From the NCBI GenBank assembly GCA_944548615.1, contig OX155960.1, positions 14,216,447 through 14,280,446 on the forward strand: a stretch of 64,000 bases of DNA, read 5' to 3'. Made by a program: the position numbers and the translations under genes. Below, one piece after another: positions 46,425 through 57,729 of the stretch. Source of the DNA: Micropterix aruncella (Eukaryota > Arthropoda > Insecta > Lepidoptera > Micropterigidae). How positions within the stretch are numbered: the stretch's first letter is position 1; each line of letters opens with the position of its first letter. The notes below the pieces were generated by a model. The model worked only from the letters and a program-made list of their open reading frames with translations, had not been told where the DNA came from and searched no databases.

Positions 46425-46590
46425 GAAATAGGGTGGTAAGGTGAACGCTCACATGTGGCAAGACAGCTGTCCTTAACCTACCAAAGCTCCGGAATCCACT
46501 GCTCACACCCCATAAGTGTAATAATACTATATGATGGGCCCGACTTCGGTCGGTGAATTCCATGGCAGCTTCGTTTGTATTTTATTTGAT
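46425..46590 (+). mobile_element. LINE-G 3' region, copy 2
   Basis: It matches 33046-33230, with small deletions (for example the loss of the CAGCCGGTTCGTAAG part). It ends at GCAGCTTCGTTTGTATTTTA. Confidence 0.75.
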
Positions 46591-46865
46591 TTATAAAATG
46601 TGTTTTAAGAGTTTCAATAAGAATATCTGTGAGAAGCGCCCACGACGTTGGTTCGCTCGTCTCCAGTGACGGTGTGGATTTGGTGAAATGATATTTGCAT
46701 ATGAAGCACCGCTAAAATACATAAGTATTTATGAAATTTATGTAGCGCCGCATAAAGCAGAAATAATAATACACACTTTGACCCGTTCAGATTGTGCTTC
46801 ATATAATATACGTAGTATTCCCAGGGAAACTCGTATCCTACACCTCTAACTTATCTAGTCCCACC

Positions 46866-47636
46866 ATTAAAAAATCAAATCTTTTGCATCACCCCTAAAC
46901 TTTCCCGGTAAGTATTCAAGGACTTATGAAAGGATTTTGACCGTGATGTCCCTTCAAGAGGGAGGTTGAACTGATTGAAAGGGATAGTCGGCAACGAGAG
47001 CGGATAGTAAGAATGCTACGAATTAACCTATAGATAGCTAGACTTGGGAATGAAACTCACAACGGCATGTATTCAACCCTCAAAAAGTTTGTTGTAGAGG
47101 TTGGTAGTGCACGTATACTAATGTATAATGGTGGCTTATTAATAAAGGCGACTTTTTCGTATATAATTACATAATTTCATAAATACGGAGATCGGCCGCC
47201 CGCGAGTTGTCGCAACGGAAAATCCAGCGATCGGTGGAATTAGCATTCCAGCTGGTAAACATGTTCGATTCAGTGGTTTAAGCAAATATACTGTCCAGCG
47301 AAAATTCAATGTGATTTCGAACCAGCAAGGCATTTGTGTATCAAACTTCAAGCCTATAATTCCAGTATTTCGAGATTGAAATATGACTGCAAGTTAGACC
47401 CTGGTGGACCGATTTCAACCACAACCTTTTCAACTCTTGCCATGACCGAATGATACCTGCAGGCCTAATTTGATCTCAATCGTGGTATCGTGTAGGAATA
47501 TACACAGACACATAAACAAACTTCTATCTAGAAATGGTCCTAATTGTCTCAGGGGGCTCAAAATATTTATTTCCGTCTTTATCTCGAAAAAAAAGTTGCT
47601 CATTCACAATACTTTCCCTCCCCGTTTGTTGGTGGG
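46866..47636 (+). repeat. Dispersed repeat family R2, copy 2
   Basis: It is homologous to 2815-3417, starting at ACTTTCCCGGTAAG and ending near GTTGGTGGGACGAAAA. About 150 bp (roughly 47030-47200) have no counterpart in copy 1. The right inverted end has lost the GCCGGGAAAGT match. Confidence 0.6.
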
Positions 47637-47639
47637 ACG

Positions 47640-47809
47640 AAAATATAAAACTGGCAAAGACACACTGTGCGATGGAGAAACCGTTGATATTTTGATTTTC
47701 CCCCTTCCCTTGAAATTCTTCCCGCCAATAAATAATGCGAGGGAGGTTCCGCGGATTGTTGACAATGACAAGCGTGGGCACGTCTGTTTCGTGGGTTTCG
47801 TATCTACAT

Positions 47810-47841
<32 letters not shown>

Positions 47842-48440
47842 TTTAACAATTCATTTACAAGTGCACAGGTATAACTAATAATCATATCAATAAAAAAATA
47901 TATATATAATTAAAATTAAAATTAAAATTAAACACGGCCGATATGAGCAATAGCATTTAAGTACTGCTGCTGCCCAACTAAGTACCAGGACTTGTTCCAG
48001 GGCAGCTAGCTCTCTAGATTTTATATCACATATATTCGGCAATGAATAAAAAAAAATAAAAAGGAAAAGAAATATATATATATTCCCGTCACCATTACAA
48101 ATTATAACTAATAATCACTAACTAATGATCACAATAGGAAATAGAACACAAAAATAAATAATCGTGTTAATAAAATAAAAATAAAATAAAATGTCAAATG
48201 ATATCAAACAATAGTCACCTAAATTTATGAATAAGTAATAGTAATAGTACTAGTAATAGTACTACATACTTTAATTATTGCCGTTACGGAATTATATAGG
48301 CACATATATAGATACATAGAGAAGTTATAGAAGGATATCATAGGTCAGAGTTCATATTCTTTTTTTGTCGATGGCTAATTTTAATAATTCGGTAACCGAC
48401 TCGGCAACACTCACGTTTATTTAACCTGTATATCCAAAGT
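47640..48440. repeat. (TTTA)n tract and probable minus-strand LINE 3' end
   Basis: TTTA units lie at 47808-47840 and AAAATT units at 47908-47935. On the minus strand this looks like a LINE 3' UTR with an AAAT tail. Unassigned A+T-rich DNA follows. Confidence 0.45.
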
Positions 48441-48617
48441 TAATACTTGATTACAGCAGTAGGAACCTTCTATGGTTATACTGATACAGAAATAGGCACA
48501 AAAGACACTGAACGAATGAGAAGGTCAGGGAATCAGTCGGCGGTTGAAATACAATTCAACGTGACCATGGTGCTTAGTCAGCCAGGGGAACATCCTGTCC
48601 AATTCCAGAAACAAACA

Positions 48618-49673
48618 GTTAGGAAATTACATCACTATGGCATTAGGAACAAGGCTCTTGATCTTCTTACTTCTTACTTGAGAAATAGAATTCAGAAGGT
48701 TGATGTAAACGGTAAAAGATCACCAGGATCAATGGTCACCATGGGTGTCCCACAAGGCTCCATTCTTGGCCCATTTCTCTTCTTAATATACATAAATGAT
48801 TTACCCTTTCACATAAGGAATAATCACGAAATTGTATTGTTTGCTGATGATACTTCTTTGACGTTTAAAATTAGTCGAAAATTGTACAATTATGACGAAG
48901 TTAACAATGCACTCTCAAAAGTTGTCCATTGGTTTAATGTAAATAACCTACTATTAAATGAAAGAAAAACCAAAGTGATTAAATTTTCTACACCTAATGT
49001 TAAGCAGGTACAAACCAATGTAGAAATAAATGGAACTAGACTGGAGCCTGTTGCTTCAACTGTGTTTCTAGGGATAACAATTGACTCCAAATTACAATGG
49101 GGCCCACAAATTGAGAAAATGTCAGGAAAACTTAGCTCTGCGGCATACGCAGTTAAAACAATAAGGCGGCTGACTGATGTAGATACAGCAAGAATTGTAT
49201 ACTTTAGTTACTTTCACAGCATTATGTCCTATGGGATTCTTCTCTGGGGAAGCTGTGCGGACATCAATAACATCTTTATACTACAGAAACGTGCTGTAAG
49301 AGCTATATATAAACTTGGTCCTCGAGTTTCACTTAGAGAAAAATTCAAAGAGATAAATATTCTTACTGTTGCATCACAATATATATACGAAAATCTGTTG
49401 TATGTCCACAAGAATATTGACAAGTTTAAAATAAAAAGCGACACTCATAATTTTAATACTAGACATAAGCATAACCTTGTTGTACGTGCTACTCGTCTCC
49501 ACAAAATAAGCAATTCTTTTTTGGGACAATGTATACGCTTCTATAACAAACTTCCTCATACTATTAGAGAACTATCTGTAAATAAGTTTAAAGCTACCAT
49601 CAAAGCAAAATTGTATAAAAAAGCATACTATACAATATCTGATTATGTAAATGACAAAACGGCTTGGGAGTAA
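48618..49673 (+). pseudogene. LINE-E reverse transcriptase, 5'-truncated
   Basis: An uninterrupted frame of about 350 residues covers the second half of a jockey/CR1-like reverse transcriptase and its C-terminus. In order: HHYGIRNKALDLLTSYLRNR (fingers/palm), VPQGSILGPFLFLIYINDLP, the catalytic FADDTSL (F replaces the usual Y), NNLLLNERKTKVIKF, FLGITIDSKLQWG, SIMSYGILLWGSC, LQKRAVRAIYKLG, HNFNTRHKHNLV and FYNKLPHTIREL, ending at 49671-49673. Endonuclease, first RT motifs and ORF1 are missing. No stop interrupts it, so this is one of the youngest LINE copies here. The ATG at 48447 is not its start: residues 1-57 from there belong to the gene it landed in. Confidence 0.92.
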
Positions 49674-49764
49674 GGCTTGGACGCATCATAAGAACATAAA
49701 TTAAAAATAATATTTAATTGTGTCTATATGAATAAATAACATTTTGATTTTGATTTTGATTTTG
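49674..49764 (+). mobile_element. LINE-E 3' UTR and TTTTGA tail
   Basis: A short non-coding stretch ends in repeated TTTTGA units (49742-49764). The bases AAAC precede the 5' truncation point (48613-48616) and follow the tail (49765-49768), a possible short target duplication. Confidence 0.8.
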
Positions 49765-50484
49765 AAACGAAGACTGATTGATATGCTAATGTCAAGGCTC
49801 ACTGCAGCCCAAATTGAAAACAAACAGGCAACAGAAGATGCTAACACAATGATTTGGAAAACTGCCCAATCTCTGTCTTCAGAACATGAAGTAGTAATAG
49901 TGGTCGGCGAAGATATTGATTTTCTGGTCATATTGATGGGGACCTAAACGCCAGCAAACGTATTGTATATTTCCTGAAACCAGGGAGAGGCAGTATCGCT
50001 CCACTTGTTTACCATCCACAAATCACCATTGAAAGCAGCCTGGCAGAGAATATACTTTTCACCCATGCTGTTAGCGGTTTTGACTCGATGTCCGCGCTTT
50101 TCAAATGAGGCAAAGTCAAGCCGCTGTAGACTGTTACAAGACATTCCGACCTCTTACCCTACATTCGCTGGTTTTCCAACCCCAGAGCAACACCAAAGGA
50201 TATCGCTGAGGCAGGGGAGAGATACTTCGTGGCCTTATATGGTGGAAACCACCGAACCACTAATCTAAAGAAGCTACGGGTCAATAGATATGTATATTCA
50301 TGATCATATAAGCTGAGTGTTAATATAGTTTCACTTCCATTAACTGAAACCGCAGCGGAACAACACTCTCTGAGGGTGTTTACCAAGTTTTTTGCTGACG
50401 AGTCTCTTTTGTTCCAAACTATGTGGGTGCTGTGAAGGAAACTGCTTTAACGACGATCCAACCTTGGTCGATCACGGTGTCGAC

Positions 50485-52020
50485 AACGTTCCCTTGGCTG
50501 AGGAAACAGAACAGATACGTTTTGAAGGTGTGTTACTGATAACCATTTCACACTACACATTATGCCTGAATGAACAGCAGATATCGAACTGACACCTGAT
50601 GAGTATGATTGTCTGTTTTCATACCCGAGCGGCGACAGACAGGAAAACACATCTCATAACCTGCTGCAGAACATCCACCCGAAATGCAGCACACTACACC
50701 CGAGAACCCCACCCTGGTACATCGGGTATCAATAGAAGAAGAAGAGAGGGAAAAAGAAAGAAGTTGAGTGAGATTTGTTGAAAGAGGGAAGAGTAGGGGA
50801 GAATATGTAGAGGAAATAGTTAAGTGGAGTGTTGAAATATATTTTTTTGGGTAATTTGCTTTCGTTTCTTGAAAAATGTAAAATAAAATTTCGCCTACAA
50901 CATTTTTTTCTATATCTATGTCTATCCTTTAATCTATATATAGCAAATTCCAGGAGAGCGGGCGCCCACACCCTCCCCTAATGGCCGCTGTCATGATACC
51001 CTATTGATGTGTGTATTCCAGCCTACTGTACTATATTTTCATTCAACACGTCCAGTTTTATTCACGATTAGCAACCGTAGCTAACATGGGAGTGTCGCGG
51101 TTTTTTCAAAAATGCTAACAACGCATATTGCATGCGTTTGCTGATGCGCTAAATGGGACCTAAGAAAACCAGGTAATCATAATATAATTGATTTTGAGCA
51201 TATAAAGCGCGGCTTTATCGCACTTACAAAATGCCATTTTCTGCGTTTTTCTGTGACAAAATTACCATTTTTAATAAACGCGCTTTAGCGGCGGTTTCGG
51301 ACATAAAAAGATTTAGGTCTGTTAAACTTGAATTGTAGGAAATTTTGTTTACTTTATTCGTGAATTATAACCAAAAAACTAAAATGCATTTTTGTGGTTT
51401 TTCGCGATTTCTGAAGTTAGCTCACCTCTGGCGAGGCCGCAAAGTTGAAAATAGGATTCAGCGTATTAAAATACATAAAAAATCGTTGTTAAAAATACTT
51501 CTTGAATTTCTACGCGTTTACGGTATACTAAACGGGAAAGTAAATAGACTTTTCATACTGGCCTAATTTGGTTTCTTCGTTCTTGAAAACTACCTTCACG
51601 CAAAAGCGCATGTGCTTTTAGCGGCATCGCGCACTCTTAGTGGATCAGTTCTCTCGCACCAATGTAGGACTGATTGCACTTATATCATTACCTCTCGGCA
51701 TTAAAATGCTGTTTTTGTTGACCGCACCTTCTGTTGACCGCACCAGATGTAGGACATATTTCTATCAACCAGCAGAATGGTGAAATTGAGTCTGGAAGTT
51801 TTACTCGGTTCAATTTTTATATATTATGTTTTTATTTTGTTCCTGAAATATTTATTTTATGCAGTTGTGTAACATTGTTCTTTAGGTTTTATGTTTTCCA
51901 AATAGTGGTTTGATCGTTTGGTTGTTTATAAAATAAAAAAAATAAATTTATACGTATAACTCCCATCCTGCCATCGCCACCAAACTATTTGTACAAATTG
52001 TGGTAGTAGAATGAAAAACT
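50485..52020. other. Unassigned stretch
   Basis: Downstream of the decayed gene, frames at 50599-50781 and 50729-50971 show no motifs. At 51080-51660 a G+C-richer interval starts with GAGTGTCGCGGTTTTT and ends near GCGGCATCGCGCACTC. The ends are weakly inverted, so a MITE is possible but not supported. Confidence 0.35.
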
Positions 52021-52202
52021 GTACCTTATTCTTCCTCTCTCACTCCCCCCCTTCTCCCACCCCCCATCGGTGATTTCGGTTGTACGGCAAAATTAAATGA
52101 ATCAAAAGCTTCGAGCGATGGGCTGATAATGTTTCTAGCGAACGTGACTTTTATGCAAGTGAACGGATCTGTGATCAGCGCAGTAAGCCGCGTATAGCCG
52201 CG

Positions 52203-53325
<1,123 letters not shown>

Positions 53326-53329
53326 ATAA

Positions 53330-53560
53330 AAACTCACTCCGTATATGTATATAGACTATTCACATATATCAGACTTTTCTTTTGATACTAAACACGATAC
53401 TAATTTATTTCATTTGATACTAATTTATTGACATTTGGACATTTCGATAACTATTTAAATGTCATTTCAGCACATCACACCGGGATGACATAACGATTCT
53501 ATCAATACCACACACTTCTAAATCGGGTTAAGCGTTTAGAATTTATAGTGGAATAAAGAA
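53330..53560 (+). repeat. Family R6, copy 1
   Basis: It matches 55215-55430: TTGATACTAAACACGATA, GGGATGACATAACGATTCTA, ATACCACACACTTCTAAATC and GCGTTTAGAATTTATAGTGG. No coding. Confidence 0.7.
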
Positions 53561-54475
53561 ACGAAAAATATACATACATGAATCTTAGACACATAACACT
53601 CCTTTTCATGGACAGCCGTGTAAAAATAAAAAGTCTCTTATATGATCACTTTGTGTGACCTTTATCCAACCTTTTTTATTTGAAATTAAATTCAGAAAAT
53701 ACGAATGTGTCTTTCATCTTTAGAATCGAAGTATATATTTAAATGCGAAAGTAGCAACATACTCGGGAAAGGCACGAGGCCATCTGCTTTAATGGGGCTC
53801 GAAAGCAAATTAATCCACGTCCACACCACGGCCAGACCGCGGAAATCAAGATTGGGCAATTCCTTATCCGTGAGGGTTTACCCGAGAAGGCCTAAATTTG
53901 CGTCTGGTACAACCTGTTTATAATTCAAGTTAATTAATATTAAAGAGAGCATATTGATATTAATTACATTAACTAATCTTACTTGAGCAGCTTTGCCCGA
54001 GGTGATTGTAAGACGGTCTCTAATTACACTAAGATCATGTGCTATTATACTCTCGTGTTATTATGGAAGGCTCGAGTTGAGGAGAATTTAAGTGGGTGTG
54101 TTTAAATTTCAAACGTCTGTTTCATTTACGACCATTACTGCAATTCTCAGTTATCTTGTTTCGTTACCAGAAATCTGTTAGAGTAAAACGTGAGTAAAAC
54201 ATTGTGCGGCTAGGAAAAATAGTGTGGTGGTTTTCCTTTCGCCCTCCTGTGAATTATAACATATAGTCTTATTTCCATTTCCAGGATATATAAGGGTATG
54301 TAATCTGGGTCCTCGACTTTTCATACTAGGTCGCAAAAACAGAAGCAACAAGTAAATATATTAAAAAGAATAAAATACGTAATGCCATTACATGAAGTGA
54401 TGTATTTATAATTATTTTTATTACAGTTTTTTATTAAATATTTGTGGTTTATGTATTTATCCAAATATATAAATG
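53561..54475. other. Unassigned stretch
   Basis: The frame 53705-53923 (72 codons) has no recognisable motif. Nothing else is supported. Confidence 0.35.
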
Positions 54476-54477
54476 TA

Positions 54478-55208
54478 CTAGATGACCCGGAGAACTTCGT
54501 ACCACTTAAAATTGATTTGATTTTAACTCTTAATAAGCGTTTATTGATCCTAATCAACCTTCCAAATCCAATTAATTGAAATCTATAATATGGCCGAATC
54601 ATGTACGGTTTGAGTTTTGTTGGGTGATTAAATGAAAGTCGTTTGTAATTAAAATAAATTCAGTGTATTTAATTTACATGATGAAATATAAATGCTTTTT
54701 CGACTTTTCCGACTTTTTCGGCTTTTCGACTTTTTCGGCTTTTTCGACTTTTTCGACTTTTTCGACTTTTCGACTTTTCGGACTTTTTCGACTTTTTTTG
54801 ACTTTTCGACTTTTGCGACTTTTTCAACTTTTCGATTTTTCCGATTTTTTTGACTTTTTTTTTACTTTTTCGACTTTTTCGACTTTTTTGACTCTTGACT
54901 TTTTCGACTTATTGAAATTTTACACAATCGCACGGAATGAATAACAGTTATGGATGGCGCATCTGTCATACAATAGGATCGCCGCGAACGCCATCTATTG
55001 AAAGTGGCCCATTTTCCAAAATGACCAATTTCGATTTTTTCGGTTTTCAGTTGTTTCTTTTAATTTTTCCTAAATATTTTGTTTGTAAACCACACCTGAA
55101 TCAAGGCAAACAAAACAAAAAAATAATAATTCAAATCGGTCGAGTCATTTTCGAGATCTTGCGAGACTAACGCACGGCGATTCATTTTTATATATAAGAA
55201 GAAGAAGA
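54478..55208 (-). mobile_element. Helitron H5, 731 bp, non-autonomous
   Basis: On the minus strand it starts TCTTCTTCTTCTTATATATA and ends GAAGTTCTCCGGGTCATCTAG (20-base core AAGTTCTCCGGGTCATCTAG), with A on the left and T on the right of the inserted unit. The 3' 200 bp match Helitron H2. The 5' part includes GTCTCGCAAGATCTCGAAAA and GACTCGACCGATTTGAATTA, familiar from arthropod Helitrons. It carries the low-complexity CGACTTTTT array. Confidence 0.85.
54697..54915 (+). repeat. CGACTTTTT-type imperfect tandem array
   Basis: About 25 units of CGACTTTTT/CGACTTTTCGG length 8-11 bp lie inside Helitron H5. On the plus strand they encode the S-T-F-rich frame 54663-54944, which is not a gene. Confidence 0.85.
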
Positions 55209-55214
55209 TAAGAT

Positions 55215-55430
55215 ATTTCCGGAATGTACTCAATATAAGACCTTCTATTTGACACTAAACATGATATATTTATGATAATTTATTGATATTTGGTCATTTA
55301 GACGAATATTTTTTTGACATTTTGACAGTTTAGTTATATAACCTATGACATTCGGGATGACATAACAATTCTAACAATATCACACACTTATAAATCGGTT
55401 CAAGCGTTTAGAAGTTATGGTGGAATAAAA
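55215..55430 (+). repeat. Family R6, copy 2
   Basis: It shares with 53330-53560 the GGGATGACATAAC-ATTCTA block, ATATCACACACTTATAAATC and GCGTTTAGAAGTTATGGTGG. Helitron H5 lies between the two copies. Confidence 0.7.
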
Positions 55431-55573
55431 AGCAGGCTTTCGTCATTAATACATATCGGATTTTTTCCGAGTACAATTGCGTAATTTTATAATTTTCAGT
55501 TTCTAAGTCTATTCTAATAAAAACATACTTATAAACTGCTAAATAATTTTCAATCTATTTGTTTTTATTATAC

Positions 55574-55854
55574 AGTCAGCCCTATTGCGTTTCTTAGTAA
55601 ATTAAAATAGGAACTTCAACCAAACGAGATAGAGCAATACGTTAGAATGGAATATGAAATAACTATCGTCCATTTTCTACCAAATCTGTCGAACTTATAG
55701 ACGGCCGAATAAGTTTGAACACGTTTCGTGCGGTGTTAGATTTCGTTGTTTTATCATCTGGTCATTTCACATTCCGCTCTGACGTACTGCTCTATCTCGT
55801 TCACGCGAACTAATTTCCGATTTTAGTTCGACAGAAACGCAATCGAGCCCAGTA
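55574..55854. mobile_element. MITE with long terminal inverted repeats (family R4)
   Basis: The left arm includes CCTATTGCGTTTCTTAG and AACGAGATAGAGCAATACGT. The right arm, reversed, reads TACTGGGCTCGATTGCGTTT and AACGAGATAGAGCAGTACGT. The arms pair over about 100 bp with gaps. Ends at TA on both sides (TACAGTC on the left, CCCAGTA on the right) hint at a Tc1/mariner-type TA duplication. No coding capacity. Confidence 0.7.
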
Positions 55855-55859
55855 TCTCC

Positions 55860-56545
55860 GTTTCAAACGCAGATTTAACGAATACTTTATAAATAGATAT
55901 TTAAATCACGATTTAAATAACACTCGTCGTTTTATACATTTTTGTACGTTTTTACGTTTATGGTTTTTTTATAGATCATATAGAAGTTTCATTGCTTCCT
56001 CTGCGTCACTCTCGTGGATTCCATAAAATAATCTTCCGCCATACGAATACCTTCGCGTTTCGAGGAGACAAAAGGGTATACTAGACAAAATATAGCAGGT
56101 ACAAGTACTAACCTATATTTTAGTATTTTAAATTGCAAGCAATTTAAAATATAGGTTGATACGCCTGCAAGCACGGAGCAGCTACTGCAAGGCATCTGTT
56201 TAGAGATCTGTGCATAATAACACTGCCGTCCATCTATATAATGGAAGTAGCTCAGTACTTTCGCAGAAATCTCGTCGAATTTGAATGGTGTGTACCACCA
56301 CTATGCAACAAGATCCTGAAGCAAGCTACATACGTTCGGAGACTCATGCATTATCCAAGTCGGACAGGCTATCATATGTACGTCGCCGGCCTAGGAGTTT
56401 ACAACAAAGTCAGCGATCACATTCTACAATTGCAAACACTTGGTGTGTTTAAGGTGACATGATATGAGGACTTTGGTGACATGAAATGATGACATGAGGA
56501 CTATTCAAGTATTGTGACATTTTCCAGCTAATGTATTATTTATTT
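55860..56545. other. Unassigned stretch with a short inverted repeat
   Basis: CTAACCTATATTTTAGTATT at about 56108 faces TTTAAAATATAGGTTGATAC at about 56142 (an inverted pair around ATTGCAAGCAAT). The frame 56241-56462 (73 codons) is not recognised. Confidence 0.4.
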
Positions 56546-56550
56546 ATAGA

Positions 56551-56742
56551 TTGACAGTTCCATATTTCGAGACTGACGAGTTCCGAATTTATGTCCAGCA
56601 TAAACACAGCACTAGACAGATACAAAATGAACGGCTACTCGTCCCTCCTTTTCGCAACCTTTATGGTGAAAGAAGATTGAATTGGCTAATCCCTCATTTA
56701 TTCAACAAAATTCCTCTAAATTTAAAAAATTATAAAAAATGA
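56551..56742 (+). pseudogene. LINE-F C-terminal fragment
   Basis: About 55 residues with NERLLVPPFRNLYGERRLNW then LIPHLFNKIPLNLKNYKK. The LVP-R-YG-R-(I)P-LFN-(I/L)P order is the standard end of CR1-like LINE ORF2 proteins. No catalytic part remains. A stop follows directly at 56740-56742, then a 3' UTR to about 57080. Confidence 0.6.
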
Positions 56743-57080
56743 ACAAAAAAACAATAAAAAATAAAAATAGTCAGCTTTAAAATAAGTGAAAGTGAAACAC
56801 AAGTGTAAATGATACGAATAAGAGTCATATTTTATTTTATTAGCATTAAGTACGTTCATCTTTTTATGTAAATATTATTAAAGGGGTGGCTTTCTGTACC
56901 GATTAATCCTTACTAATGTAGCAGATAATGCAGCAGATATATTATAACATGGTCAAAATGGCCACTAAAGTTGCACTGAAAGTCACCCTATCATAATCTC
57001 CAGCAGGTAAGCCTTAAACCTGGCTGGATTTTATACAAAGCTGTATTTAAAAAATGGTTAATAAATAAAAAATAAAAATA
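56743..57080 (+). mobile_element. LINE-F 3' UTR and AAATAAAAAT tail
   Basis: Non-coding sequence from the stop to a tail of AATAAATAAAAAATAAAAAT type. From 56824 on it is repeated at 57730 because of the tandem duplication. Confidence 0.6.
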
Positions 57081-57729
57081 AAAAAAATACCTGAGAACGG
57101 CCATGTCTGATGATCTTGTATTTCATGATTTTTTTGGATAATACAGGCGCTAGCTTAAGAAAGTTTCTAAGCTAATTCCTAGACAAGCAATCAATTTATA
57201 ATTTAGACTCCAAAAAGTTGCTCATTGCCTGCGATATTCAGGATTTAATCTGATTTTAAAACTTTCAGGCGCGATTACTCTTACAATGTAAGCGTGGAGA
57301 GCATTTTATTTTAATTTTATTATATTGCATGGGTAATTCTCTAGCGTCGCGCCAAGCCGCATTTTTTTATTTAGGCCCTAAAGAATATTTCAGCAAGGCA
57401 AGAGTAATGATTATGTATTCGGCTTTCATATACCAGTGTTTAATGTATGCTAGACAGCACCTCGCAGAAACTGCAATTAATGCAGACATTCACTCGCATT
57501 ATTCTCGCGGTAGCTCCCTTTAATGCGTACCCCGAATACGACTGGCAAAAGTACAGAAAAGCGACTTGTACCTTAATTCTATAATATCGTAATTGAATTA
57601 CTATTATTATTATTTTGTTAAATCGCTGTTCTTGTGTTTTTCTTCTTTTTTCAATTGAATTATATTGAAATATATATTTTGATTTGTAACATTGACATTT
57701 TATATACAATTGTATCCTCGGACTATTTA
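56824..57729 (+). repeat. Tandem duplication, unit 1 (906 bp)
   Basis: The unit starts GTCATATTTTATTTTATTAG and ends TCCTCGGACTATTTA. It contains the LINE-F 3' end, an unassigned block, a LINE-C coding fragment (57329-57523 frame) and the first 143 bp of the element inserted in LINE-C. Confidence 0.95.
57359..57560 (+). pseudogene. LINE-C coding fragment in duplication unit 1
   Basis: It reads EYFSKARVMIMYSAFIYQCL, MYARQHLAET, DIHSHYSRGSSL, stop, CVPRIRLAKVQKS. It is homologous to the 35886-36266 copy, with a stop after SSL. It is cut by the element insertion at 57585. Confidence 0.8.

Larger units (their letters stand above)
48440..50480 (+). pseudogene. Decayed gene of a repetitive arthropod family (HAFSGCDTTS type), split by a LINE
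   Basis: Function unknown. The upstream piece (48468-48617) reads FYGYTDTEIGTKDTERMRRS then SAVEIQFNVTMV. After the LINE, 49765-49940 reads KRRLIDMLMSRLTAAQIENK, then QATEDANTMIWKTA and EVVIVVGEDIDFLVIL. A frameshift follows, then 49941-50380 with VYFLKPGRGS, ENILFTHAVSGFDSMSALFK, GERYFVALYGG and AAEQHSLRVF. A Cys-rich end, SLFCSKLCGCCEGNCF, lies at 50401-50448. I recognise this order from multicopy, unnamed arthropod and cnidarian proteins, in which a FLHAFSGCDTTS block is typical. The GEDID/LVIL strand resembles PIN/FEN-like nucleases, an inference. At least four in-frame stops and one shift make it non-functional. Confidence 0.75.

Noticed and set aside
54663..54944. 93-codon S/T/F-rich frame
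   Set aside because: It translates the CGACTTTTT array inside Helitron H5.
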